This document shows, in pieces, positions 34,147 to 42,649 of a stretch of 64,000 nucleotides of DNA. The position numbers were made by a program, and so were the translations under genes. Source of the stretch: Lachnospiraceae bacterium (GTDB lineage Bacteria; Bacillota; Clostridia; Lachnospirales; Lachnospiraceae); the NCBI GenBank assembly GCA_022790855.1, contig JAAVYA010000051.1, forward strand, positions 62,001-126,000, written 5' to 3'. Within the stretch, counting starts at the first letter, position 1, and each line of letters begins with the position of its first letter. The notes below the pieces were generated by a model, which saw only the letters and a program-made list of their open reading frames with translations, had not been told where the DNA came from and ran no database searches.

Positions 34147-35004
34147 CTAAAAATGCCCTTTTGAAATCACAATGCTGGCAAACCCAGGTTTGTCCATATC
34201 CTGGGCTTCATATCCTTTTCTGGTGCAGATCCTAGCCTCAAGCCCTGCCGCCAGAGCGTTGTCAAAGGGAACGCCCTGTTCATAGTCCAGATCCCTGGCC
34301 GTTTCCATATAATCCACCATGATCTCTTTCTTCTCCCTCTTCGGGCTGTGAGACATATAGAAATGCGCAAAATCCATGCTCCAAATCTTTACCAAGGTCC
34401 TCCGGTAATCATCTAACGTCAGCGCTTCCGGCATAAACAGCCACAGAAACGGGTTCATGGCGTCTCCCACCATCAGGATCTTCTCTTCCTCCCAGAAAAG
34501 CCCGATGCTGCCGGGCGTATGCCCTTTCATTTCATAGACCGTCAAAGTGATACCGCCCAGCCGGAAGGAATCTCCTTCCTTTACGGCAGCCAGATTTCCG
34601 GCTCCGCCCTTCAGGTAGCGTTCTTCCTGAAAATCTTTTGGCAGAACGTCCCCGGAAATTCCCAGATGCTCATCATCCATATTCCTTGCATTGGCCACAG
34701 CCCCTCTGCGCGTCTCTTCCTCTGTATGTACCCGGCACAATTCCATATCCTGTTCATGGATATAGACGGTTTCTTCAAATTGATAATTGCCGCAGGTGTG
34801 GTCCACATGCCCGTGGCTGTTCACAATATACAACGGCAAATCCGTCAACCCTCCCACAACTTCCTTTAAATTACCAAAGCCGTATCCCGTATCAAATAAA
34901 AGGGCGTAGTCTTTTCCCACAAACAAATCCATAAACACACCCATTTTACTACTGATCCTATAGTGCCCTTGTTCTGCTGGCGTTACTTGATAAAACGTTT
35001 CCAT
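34147..35004 (-). CDS. MBL-fold metallohydrolase
   Basis: A 285-residue metallo-beta-lactamase-fold protein. The zinc motif is HGHVDH near residues 64-69. A later Asp in VGDAMNP and His in MKGHTPGS and YMSHSP supply further ligands. There is no export signal. Family members hydrolyse thioesters, lactones or phosphoesters. ATG is preceded by GGAGGAG. It is the first large gene of the cluster that runs to the deglycosidase-like pair, so it may act on an ester or lactone of the same substrate. Confidence 0.85.
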   Translation of the reverse strand: METFYQVTPAEQGHYRISSKMGVFMDLFVGKDYALLFDTGYGFGNLKEVVGGLTDLPLYIVNSHGHVDHTCGNYQFEETVYIHEQDMELCRVHTEEETRRGAVANARNMDDEHLGISGDVLPKDFQEERYLKGGAGNLAAVKEGDSFRLGGITLTVYEMKGHTPGSIGLFWEEEKILMVGDAMNPFLWLFMPEALTLDDYRRTLVKIWSMDFAHFYMSHSPKREKKEIMVDYMETARDLDYEQGVPFDNALAAGLEARICTRKGYEAQDMDKPGFASIVISKGHF

Positions 35005-35051
35005 AATCTCCTCCCGTTTCCGATACTCTGCGCTCCTTAGGCGTATTTACT

Positions 35052-35270
35052 TTAATATACTTTTCTAATATCTTTTAGTTCATACAGCTTCCTAAACTCC
35101 TCCAAATCCCTGCTGTCCTTCACCAGCATTACTTCCTGGATTTTTCCTGTGCTTATGTCCTGAAAGCCCGCCACCTGTTCCCCTGTGCAGATGCTGCATT
35201 TTAAAACCGGCTTCTGCTTTTCCTTATCATAGGGGATCTTTGCTGTTTTTTTTGATTTCCTTGCAAACAT
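35052..35270 (-). CDS. Conserved small protein of unknown function
   Basis: A 72-residue protein with a basic start (MFARKSKKTAKIPYDKE), a KPVLKCSIC segment with one CxxC and an acidic helical end (DLEEFRKLYELKDIRKVY). I recognise it as a small protein seen widely in Lachnospiraceae without known function. It lies 47 bases upstream of the MBL gene and could be the first gene of that operon. Confidence 0.6.
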   Translation of the reverse strand: MFARKSKKTAKIPYDKEKQKPVLKCSICTGEQVAGFQDISTGKIQEVMLVKDSRDLEEFRKLYELKDIRKVY

Positions 35271-35435
35271 CTGATTATCCTATCATGGTCTTTTCAACTT
35301 CTTAGACATTCCCATAATGCTGAAATATGCGCTATAGGATAGTATAGCCTATTAGCACTGGCAATGCAAGTTCTAATCACAAGCGCAATTCTTCAATCCT
35401 ACATGGATGCTCCTTCTGTTCTGCTTGATAACTGA

Positions 35436-35771
35436 TCACTTGTTCAAATGCACCTGGCAGCTTTCTTTCCTACTGATATTCAGGTGTCCAAACAAAGATT
35501 CCGCCGAATATGCGCTTCCACAATACGCCCCCAGCATGTTCAGCACAGACGTTTTTCCAAAACGGCGGGGCCTGGTGATACATAAAAACCGGTTCTTTGT
35601 ATTAATCCGCTGGTTTATCTTTTCAATGATGCCAGATTTGTCCACAAAATATGGATCGTTCTCAAGTCTCTGAAACAGAAAATCACTATCATTAGAACAA
35701 AGTGGGCAAGCCCACTTCAACTCCCCTGCCCCGCAATCTTGAGGGGCTTGAACACTTTGTGCGCCGAGCAC
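35436..35771 (-). pseudogene. N-terminal fragment of an AAA-ATPase-like protein
   Basis: About 110 residues contain YFVDKSGIIEKINQRI and the P-loop ITRPRRFGKTS, typical of the start of the AAA-ATPase-like (PF09820 type, usually 500-plus residues) family. The frame ends right after the point where the Walker B strand would begin, so more than three quarters of the gene is missing. The N-terminal 25 residues (CxxC containing) are not family-like. I read it as a relic; the flanking inverted repeat at 35826-35893 may be part of the same mobile history. Confidence 0.6.
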
Positions 35772-35825
35772 GGCCGCCTGGCGGCATCATTCCTTTCGTG
35801 TGAGTGCGCAGCCTGCCCGGAGGGC

Positions 35826-35893
35826 TTTTATCTTATAGGAAAGTCATATACTTTAATGCTTCATAGCAACATAGTATTTCCTATAAGATAAAA
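35826..35893. repeat. 17-base perfect inverted repeat with 34-base loop
   Basis: Arms at 35826-35842 (TTTTATCTTATAGGAAA) and 35877-35893 match perfectly. It lies between the AAA-ATPase remnant and the DUF3021 gene. It could end a transcript or be a small mobile-element scar; the A/T-rich ends give weak T-runs on both strands. Confidence 0.6.
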
Positions 35894-35950
35894 CAAAATC
35901 CCCTCACAGGGCAAAAAGAACACACGCCCTATGAGGGAATCTATACAAGT

Positions 35951-36421
35951 TTACGAATCTTTTTCATGTTTCATCTGGCTTAAACTGTCGTTCATCCTTT
36001 TGACATAATGTTTGCCGCTAAAGAATAAAACCACCCATATACAAAAGAAAATCAGTGCAAACAACCCAAAATAGCTTAAAAATCCCATAAAACTATGCTC
36101 CATCCAGTACATAAAGTAGGCGGAAGGCAGCATAATTACGGAACTCACCAGAAAGTAAATCCCGGTCTGCTTTATGATGCTTAGATCCTCCAGTTCCCAT
36201 ATGACAGAACTTGCTCCGAAGCCGATCCCCAATAACCCTGAAAGAGCGGCCTGCAGCATAACGGCATTGATTTCATTTCCCATCACAGATACCAATTCCG
36301 GTACGCAGGGAGCATAATACCCGCCCGCCCAAATGAATGATGTAAAAATCGAAATAAAATATCCAATGGTTACTCCTATGGGCATTCCCAGAGCGCCTCT
36401 CATTATAATTCTTTTCTTCAT
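35951..36421 (-). CDS. DUF3021-type small membrane protein
   Basis: A 156-residue protein with four hydrophobic helices (about 12-35, 50-70, 88-105, 115-140) and charged ends, the layout of DUF3021 proteins that accompany stand-alone LytTR regulators. I place the start at ATG 36421, with GAGG eight bases upstream; the in-frame GTG at 36430 overlaps that site. It follows the LytTR gene directly. Members are thought to modulate the LytTR partner at the membrane. Confidence 0.75.
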   Translation of the reverse strand: MKKRIIMRGALGMPIGVTIGYFISIFTSFIWAGGYYAPCVPELVSVMGNEINAVMLQAALSGLLGIGFGASSVIWELEDLSIIKQTGIYFLVSSVIMLPSAYFMYWMEHSFMGFLSYFGLFALIFFCIWVVLFFSGKHYVKRMNDSLSQMKHEKDS

Positions 36422-36431
36422 CTTTTCCACC

Positions 36432-36872
36432 TCATATCCCTAAAATTTTTTTCATCTTTGCAACATAACGTCTTGACACATACGTTTTTGCACCAGTTGA
36501 AAATTCCACGCAGATTGTCCCTGTAATACTGAAATCAAAGTGATCAACTTTTTTTAAATTGATGATCTCGGAATTGGAAATGCGGACAAATTGCCGGGCG
36601 TCCAGCCGTTCTTCCAGTTCATACAGCCGAAGCCGCAATGCGTATTCCCCTTTGGATGTTACGGCAAAGACTTTCCCCTCATTGGCATAAACCCGAATGA
36701 AATCTGCCTGCTCCAACACCTCAATCTTCCCTGATTTTTTTCCGGAAATAATCCTGGGCGCTTCCTCGGACAGACGTCTTACAATGTCGTTTACATCTTC
36801 TGTCACGGAAGCTGTCAAAATAATGATTTTGGGTTCCAAATAGGAACCGTCAATTTTGATTTCGACTTGCAT
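36432..36872 (-). CDS. LytTR-domain regulator (second copy)
   Basis: A 146-residue protein with an N-terminal ligand or dimer region (1-55) and a LytTR domain (about 58-145) with ADFIRVYANEGKVFAVTS and FVRISNSEIINLKKVDHF. It is related to, but clearly different from, the LytTR protein at 12197. GGAGGTGA seven bases before ATG 36872 decides the start over the in-frame GTG at 36884. Its promoter is at 36900-36928 and the DUF3021 gene follows. Confidence 0.88.
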   Translation of the reverse strand: MQVEIKIDGSYLEPKIIILTASVTEDVNDIVRRLSEEAPRIISGKKSGKIEVLEQADFIRVYANEGKVFAVTSKGEYALRLRLYELEERLDARQFVRISNSEIINLKKVDHFDFSITGTICVEFSTGAKTYVSRRYVAKMKKILGI

Positions 36873-36899
36873 TAGGTAAATCACCTCCCTTGTGGAACC

Positions 36900-36928
36900 A
36901 TTATAGGAAAAAGCATTTTCTCTTTCAA
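36900..36928 (-). promoter_or_regulatory. Promoter of the LytTR/DUF3021 operon
   Basis: Minus-strand TTGAAA (36923-36928) and TATAAT (36900-36905) with a 17-base spacer, about 28 bases before the start codon. Confidence 0.7.
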
Positions 36929-37120
36929 TCTTTTTTCCATCCTCGGTTGATTTTAGGAGATAGGTGGTTTATTTGTTTTTAAAGTACCGTTTTTCAGGAA
37001 TGTGTTTCTGTCTATCTTGCCAGATATTAAGAAGGATATGGAAAATGGCAAACAGCCTAGAATGATGAGACAAAAAAGTTTTTCAGCTTAGTGTCGGGCT
37101 TACGTCCGGCACTATCGCCG

Positions 37121-37445
37121 CTAAATTCCAAACAGATCGGCGTGTGTGCCTGTGCGGTAGAGGTAAAGCTCGTTCCCTTGCAAGCGGTAGACCAGCAGCC
37201 AGTCCGGCTCAATGTGGCATTCCCGGTAACCTGCCCGCCAGTTCGGCAAAGAGTTGTTCTGTCGTGCCGCTGAATCTGTGGCCACCGCCGTTGTCCAGCT
37301 CGGCAAAGGCTTCCAGCGTTTCGGCGTTTGGCGTTTCGTCCGGGACCGCTGCCCCCTGCAGGTACGGAATGACGTAGAGTAGACGGCCCTCCGGTATCTG
37401 GTCTATCAGATTTTTTGCAAATTCTCGGTTGCTCATAATGCACAC
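37121..37445 (-). pseudogene. Decayed RelB/DinJ-YafQ toxin-antitoxin locus
   Basis: The first frame (37445 to 37209) starts like a RelB/DinJ antitoxin and keeps its C-terminal pattern (NAETLEAFAEL ... SGTTEQLFAEL). From there the DNA changes to the C-terminal third of a YafQ toxin in another frame (37306 to 37121): GYRECHIEPDWLLVYRL and RTGTHADLFGI. The toxin lacks its first half, about 45 residues. A deletion seems to have joined the end of the antitoxin to the middle of the toxin, so neither should work as a normal pair. The toxin's catalytic His and Asp-Trp region is still readable. Confidence 0.6.
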
Positions 37446-37558
37446 TTCCTTTCGTGGCTATTGTGTGCGATTTTGCGCACTCTCTTTTTCGCCTCAGTAT
37501 ATTTTCTTGGCGTTCTCCTTTACCTCCTGCTGTTTTGTCAAACATAGCACGGGAATCT

Positions 37559-39064
37559 CTACTTGTCAAGTATACGATATTCGGGGTTCTTAGGATATCT
37601 TTGAAAGCTGTTTTCCCTTTCAGGACTTTCTTCTATCACTTCTCCTAATATGCGTACTCCCGCCGTAATCTGCTCCTCCGTCAAACCTCCGTATCCCAAA
37701 AGAAGCACCGGATGCTCCCTCTCGCTTTCGGGCCGGATAACATATTCTCCTAAGCCATACGCCCTTACATTACGCTCCATAGCCAAACGGACAATTTCTT
37801 CTTCCCCTTTGCCGGATGCTACTTCCACCAGCACATGCAGCCCGGCATTTTCCCCCCAGATACGCTTCGCCCACATTTTATCCTTCAAAGCTAAAATCAG
37901 CGCATCGTGCCTGCTCCGGTAGATACGGCGCATCTTATTTAAATGACGCCCAAAATACCCTTCTTTCATAAAATAGTACAAAATCTGCTGCTGAACCCTG
38001 GAGACCGTGGAAGAATAAAATCCACATCGGTTCCGGTAAACTTCCAGCAGCTTCCTAGGCAGCACCATATAACTGACCCGGATTGCCGGTGCAATACTCT
38101 TGGAAAACGTCCCCAAATAGATCACCCTCCCCAGAGGATCGCTGCCCTGAAGGGAAGGAATGGGCTTGCCCTTATAGCGGAATTCGCTGTCATGATCATC
38201 TTCTATGATGTAGCGCCCTTGTTCCTCTCCTGCCCAGTGAAGCAGCTCCATCCGCCGCTTCATGGGCATCACGCTTCCCATGGGAAATTGATGGGAGGGC
38301 ATAATATAAGCCAGGGAAGCCCCGCTATGTTTTAGTTCCTCCACTTCCATCCCCTCTCCATCCATGGGAATGGACACAGTCTCCCATCCCAGATTGCAAA
38401 AGGTCTGATAAGCCTGATGATACGTAGGACTTTCCATGGCAATCCGCCGGTCCTTTTGGAACATTTGATCTAAAAGCATCAAAAGATATTCGTTTCCCGC
38501 TCCCACAATCATCTGATCCGCGTCGCAATTTACCCCGCGGGCCTGATGGAGATAACTGCAAATTTCCTGTCTGAGATTTTCTTCCCCCTGGGGGATTCCA
38601 GGATCAAACAAGCCCTCCATCCCCTCCTGGAGCATATGTTTTACCGCTTTTTGGAAAGAGGCCATAGAAAAATCAGACCATTCCACGCCATTCATGGAAA
38701 AATCATACTGAAACGAACGAGATTTTTCCCTATTCTCTGCACCAGACAGCCCCGGGGATTTTGCTTCCTTCTTGTGGACGCTTTCCCCATCCCCCTCCGA
38801 CAGCAGCCAATCCTTTTTGATATCGCATACATAATAGCCGCTTCCTGGTACCGCATGTACATAACCTTCAGACAAGAGCTGGCCGTAAGCCAAATCCGTA
38901 GTACTGCGGCTGACCGCAAGATGCTTTGCCAATAAACGGGTAGACGGTAATTTTTCCCCGGGGGAAATCTTACCGTCTATAATATCCTGTCTGATATATT
39001 CATATATTTGTTCATACAATGGAGTGCTGCATTCTCCATGAAGCAGAATCGTCAATTCTTCCAA
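37559..39064 (-). CDS. MocR/GabR-type regulator (GntR HTH fused to aminotransferase)
   Basis: The 501-residue protein has a GntR winged helix (about 10-80, STPLYEQIYEYIRQDI ... PGSGYYV) and a fold-type I aminotransferase domain with SPTYHQAY, EDDHDSEFRY at 288-297 and the PLP lysine K322 in GTFSKSIAPAIR. Such proteins use PLP to sense an amine or amino acid and control nearby genes, often for PLP, GABA or drug-like amines. No divergent target gene is next to it; the DUF2225 gene lies five bases upstream on the same strand. Confidence 0.92.
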   Translation of the reverse strand: MEELTILLHGECSTPLYEQIYEYIRQDIIDGKISPGEKLPSTRLLAKHLAVSRSTTDLAYGQLLSEGYVHAVPGSGYYVCDIKKDWLLSEGDGESVHKKEAKSPGLSGAENREKSRSFQYDFSMNGVEWSDFSMASFQKAVKHMLQEGMEGLFDPGIPQGEENLRQEICSYLHQARGVNCDADQMIVGAGNEYLLMLLDQMFQKDRRIAMESPTYHQAYQTFCNLGWETVSIPMDGEGMEVEELKHSGASLAYIMPSHQFPMGSVMPMKRRMELLHWAGEEQGRYIIEDDHDSEFRYKGKPIPSLQGSDPLGRVIYLGTFSKSIAPAIRVSYMVLPRKLLEVYRNRCGFYSSTVSRVQQQILYYFMKEGYFGRHLNKMRRIYRSRHDALILALKDKMWAKRIWGENAGLHVLVEVASGKGEEEIVRLAMERNVRAYGLGEYVIRPESEREHPVLLLGYGGLTEEQITAGVRILGEVIEESPERENSFQRYPKNPEYRILDK

Positions 39065-39069
39065 ACAAA

Positions 39070-39876
39070 TCAGCCCTCTTTGCTTCGGATCTTCCTTACA
39101 ATATCATCCTTCAAATCCAGGGCAAGATCTTTCATGCGCCTGGTAGCTGTCCCTGATGTAAGTACACCGGACAAGAACTTTGAGGCAACTTCGTATTTCT
39201 CAAAATGATAAGACATATAGGCCAGAAGATAATCCATGGTGCATTGGTCCATTCCGCAGATCGGCGGCATTTCATTGGCAAGAGCCGAGGAAAAGCCTTC
39301 GTATGCCTGAAGATAGAATTTTTCTTCTTCCTGCTTGCATGCTTCCTTTGCCTTCTGCTCTGCCTCCGTCTCTTCCGGCATGGCCTCTGCCTTGCTCCGC
39401 AAAAGCCAGGAAATCTTTAAACAAGTATATGCTTTTTCACTGTCCCGTCCTTTTTTTACCAGAGTATTCACAAAAGAAAGCTTATACTTGTCAATGGCTT
39501 CGTCATATGTATAAAATTTTCTGCCAGTAGGCGCTGCCGGCTTAAACTTAGCAGATACCCCTTCCCGGATCAGCTTTCTTTGCATGGACGAAAGATGGTC
39601 GAAATAGCGGGTCATTGCCGTATATCCACAATCCGGACAAGAAATAATGTCATATTTCAGTGTATCAATATGCTTAAACCTGGGTCTCATATCCCGGTCA
39701 GGATCCAGTCGCATGGCGCGTCCGCTTTTTACCGCCAATGTCTTAAACTTCTTATCACACACCGGGCACTCCACACTTTTCTCCAACAGGAAGCTCTCCT
39801 CCGGCGGAATCTCCTTTGCCGCCTTCGCTCCTTGATCCGGCCCTATTCCAGGTTCTGCCCCAGACAAATTATTCAT
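39070..39876 (-). CDS. DUF2225 family protein
   Basis: The 268-residue protein has two cysteine pairs (C37/C40 and C80/C83) separated by RxRxRPRFKHIDTLKYDIISCPDCG, the hallmark of DUF2225, followed by a helical region with tetratricopeptide-like pattern. A zinc-binding regulatory or scaffold role has been proposed for such proteins; function is not established. I chose ATG 39876, with GGAGG eight bases upstream, over an in-frame TTG at 39891. It lies 26 bases from glnS and could be cotranscribed with it. Confidence 0.85.
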   Translation of the reverse strand: MNNLSGAEPGIGPDQGAKAAKEIPPEESFLLEKSVECPVCDKKFKTLAVKSGRAMRLDPDRDMRPRFKHIDTLKYDIISCPDCGYTAMTRYFDHLSSMQRKLIREGVSAKFKPAAPTGRKFYTYDEAIDKYKLSFVNTLVKKGRDSEKAYTCLKISWLLRSKAEAMPEETEAEQKAKEACKQEEEKFYLQAYEGFSSALANEMPPICGMDQCTMDYLLAYMSYHFEKYEVASKFLSGVLTSGTATRRMKDLALDLKDDIVRKIRSKEG

Positions 39877-39902
39877 TCTCTTCTCCTCCAATAGGCCTTC
39901 CG

Positions 39903-41573
39903 CTAATTTGCAGAAGGCAGCTTGTATGAACTCTTTAGTGACACAATTCTGTTGAATACCAGCTTGCCCGGTTTCAAATCCCTGGCGTCTCCGCAGAAAA
40001 ATCCCTGACGCACAAACTGGAAGCTGTCATACGCCTTCGCCTCTGCCAACGCCGGCTCCACATAGCAATGCTCCAATATCGTTAGGGAATTAGGATTCAG
40101 GTTCAGGCTGCCGTCTTCATTGTACACACCCAGCTCCTCATCCACAATATTCTCATACAGCCGTACCTGAGCCGGAACTGCAAAAGGCGCCGGAACCCAA
40201 TGAATGGTTCCCTTTACTTTACGTCCGGTAAAACCGCTTCCCGCCTTTGTCTCGGGGTCATAGGTACAATGTACTTCTATCACATTACCGTTCTCATCCT
40301 TTGTAATGCTTTCGCATTTTACAAAATAAGCATGCATCAGACGCACTTCATTCCCCGGAAACAGACGGAAATATTTCTTGGGAGGCACTTCCATGAAATC
40401 TTCCCGTTCAATATACAGCTCCCTGCAAAATGGAATCTTACGTTTGCCCAGGGCTTCATTCTCCAGGTTGTTATCTGCATCCAGATACTCCACTTCCCCT
40501 TCCGGGTAATTATCAATAATCAATTTAATGGGGTCTAAAACAGCCATCATCCTAGGACGCTTCAGCTTCAAATCTTCCCGGATGCAGTATTCCAGCATGG
40601 CATAATCAGCCGAGCTATTACTCTTGCTGACACCGCATAATTCCACAAAACGCTGAATCGATTCCGGGGTAAAGCCCCGGCGGCGCAGCGCGGCTATCGA
40701 TACCAGCCTGGGATCATCCCAGCCATCTACGATCCCCTCTTCCACCAGCTTTTTGATATATCGTTTCCCGGTTACCACATTGGTAAGGTACAGCTTGGCA
40801 AATTCAATCTGCTTGGGCGGGTTCTCATATTCCAATTCCCGCACCACCCAGTCATACAAGGGTCTGTGGTCTTCAAATTCCAAGGTGCAGATGGAATGGG
40901 TAATCCCTTCGATCGCATCTTCTATGGGATGAGCAAAATCATACATGGGATAAATGCACCACTTATCTCCCGTATTGTGATGGGTCATATGAGCCACCCG
41001 GTAAATGATCGGGTCACGCATATTCATATTGGGCGACGCCATGTCAATCTTTGCACGGAGCACCTTCTCTCCATCCTTATATTTGCCCTTTCGCATATCT
41101 TCAAATAAAGCCAGATTCTCCTCTATGCTCCGATTCCTGTAGGGGCTGTCTTTGCCCGGTTCTGTCAGCGTTCCCCGATATTCACGGATCTCTTCCGGCG
41201 TCAAATCGCAGACATACGCCTTCCCCTTTCGGATCAGCTTCCCCGCAGCCTCATACATTTGTTCGAAATAATCGGATGCAAAAAAGAGACGATCCTCCCA
41301 ATCTGCCCCCAGCCACTTGATATCTTCTTTGATGGACTCTACAAATTCCACCTTCTCCTTGGTGGGATTCGTATCATCAAAACGCATATTGAACTTTCCG
41401 CCGTATTGCTGGGCCAGCCCGTAATTCAATAATATGGACTTGGCATGTCCAATATGCAGATATCCGTTGGGTTCCGGCGGAAACCGGGTCCGCACCACCG
41501 GACAATGCCCTTCGGCAATATCCTGATCAATGATCTGTTCTATAAAATTCCTGGAACCTGTTTCGTTCTCCAT
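39903..41573 (-). CDS. glnS: Glutaminyl-tRNA synthetase
   Basis: A 556-residue class I synthetase of the GlnRS branch: [16 protein letters not shown] at 31-46 with the HIGH motif, RFDDTNP, and the GlnRS signature GWDDPRL. The C-terminal anticodon-binding beta-barrels are present. The KMSKS-like loop reads [10 protein letters not shown] instead of the VMSKRKL of well-studied GlnRS. It charges tRNA-Gln directly, an ability many Firmicutes lack because they use GatCAB; Clostridia often carry such an acquired GlnRS. No T-box leader was seen upstream. Confidence 0.93.
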   Translation of the reverse strand: MENETGSRNFIEQIIDQDIAEGHCPVVRTRFPPEPNGYLHIGHAKSILLNYGLAQQYGGKFNMRFDDTNPTKEKVEFVESIKEDIKWLGADWEDRLFFASDYFEQMYEAAGKLIRKGKAYVCDLTPEEIREYRGTLTEPGKDSPYRNRSIEENLALFEDMRKGKYKDGEKVLRAKIDMASPNMNMRDPIIYRVAHMTHHNTGDKWCIYPMYDFAHPIEDAIEGITHSICTLEFEDHRPLYDWVVRELEYENPPKQIEFAKLYLTNVVTGKRYIKKLVEEGIVDGWDDPRLVSIAALRRRGFTPESIQRFVELCGVSKSNSSADYAMLEYCIREDLKLKRPRMMAVLDPIKLIIDNYPEGEVEYLDADNNLENEALGKRKIPFCRELYIEREDFMEVPPKKYFRLFPGNEVRLMHAYFVKCESITKDENGNVIEVHCTYDPETKAGSGFTGRKVKGTIHWVPAPFAVPAQVRLYENIVDEELGVYNEDGSLNLNPNSLTILEHCYVEPALAEAKAYDSFQFVRQGFFCGDARDLKPGKLVFNRIVSLKSSYKLPSAN

Positions 41574-41601
41574 GAATGTTCCTCCTAAGCCTTCTGTTTT
41601 G

Positions 41602-41634
41602 AAAAAAAGGGGGGCTGTGAAAAGCGCAGCCCCT
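41602..41634 (-). terminator. Intrinsic terminator after the rhomboid-like gene
   Basis: GGGGCTG/CAGCCCC stem followed on the minus strand by CC and seven T residues (41602-41608). Confidence 0.75.
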
Positions 41635-41691
41635 CTTGCTTTTTATATTATAATTACAAAAATCTGATTTGTCAACGAAAGTTCCGATTTC

Positions 41692-42555
41692 CTATGAGTT
41701 TCTTTTTCGATGGGTATGGGTGAATAAATGATCCTGGCAGTACTCATAATTTCCTTCGCATTTGGAGCAAAAGCGAAACTCCAAGTTGTCCCCATCCTTC
41801 TCTGTCCTTCCGCAGACAGCGCATTTATGCTTGGTAATGCCTGATGCCTGACGCATCTGGCGGCGGTATACCTGTTTACGATGTACTTCTTTAGGGGAGA
41901 TGGAATGATATCTCCTGGTACAGAAAAAGAAAATCACCACATTCAGCAGAGAACTGATGATCACCACCCTAATTCCCCAGCCGCTTCCGGGCTGTATCAT
42001 GCTATAAGTCAAAAGCGCCACATCTAAAACCGCCAGATATTTCATTTTGATGGGAATCAAAAACATTAATAACACCTGCATATCCGGATAAGTCAGGGCA
42101 AAGCCCAAAAATATGGACATACTGATATAATACGTACTGAAAGCTCCCGCGTACAAATGGGAATATAGCTGTCCCCCCTGAGGACCATAAATCAAGGATG
42201 AAATCCCATATAATACAAACGCTCCCAGAATCGTTGTGAGAATCCCTCCAAAAATATAAAAATTATAGCGGAAGGTTCCCCAACTGCGCTCCAATGTATT
42301 TCCAATGGAATAATAAAACCACAGCGTAATCAAGATCAGAATGGAAAACTGCCACGGCGGAACGAAAAGCCAGGTAACCAGCCGCCATACCTGCCCATGA
42401 AGAATCAGGTAAGGATCCAGGTAAAAAAATTCAATGAGATTCCCTGCAAAAAATTGCAGAAGATATCCCAGGATATAAGTTCCGATGATATAGAGCGTGA
42501 GATTGGAAATCGCATATCTTCCTAATTTTCGCTCTAATTTATTCAAAAAGTTCAT
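41692..42555 (-). CDS. Rhomboid-like membrane protein with C-terminal zinc finger
   Basis: The 287-residue protein has about six membrane helices (18-210) with the rhomboid-like HGQVWRLVTWLFVPPW loop and ERSWGTFRYNFYIFGG. No GxSG serine motif or catalytic His is visible, so it is probably a non-proteolytic rhomboid relative. The C-terminus has HKCAVCGRTE ... FRFCSKCEGNYEYC, a zinc-ribbon-like set of cysteines, then HLFTHTHRKRNS. It is a single gene ended by a terminator at 41634. Confidence 0.75.
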   Translation of the reverse strand: MNFLNKLERKLGRYAISNLTLYIIGTYILGYLLQFFAGNLIEFFYLDPYLILHGQVWRLVTWLFVPPWQFSILILITLWFYYSIGNTLERSWGTFRYNFYIFGGILTTILGAFVLYGISSLIYGPQGGQLYSHLYAGAFSTYYISMSIFLGFALTYPDMQVLLMFLIPIKMKYLAVLDVALLTYSMIQPGSGWGIRVVIISSLLNVVIFFFCTRRYHSISPKEVHRKQVYRRQMRQASGITKHKCAVCGRTEKDGDNLEFRFCSKCEGNYEYCQDHLFTHTHRKRNS

Positions 42556-42649
42556 AGGTTCACCTCGTTATTCCCTGTTTCACTCATTATAGTTTTTCCC
42601 CATAGGTTTGTCAAATATTCCCTGGAACTTTTATGAAAAATTTATAAAA

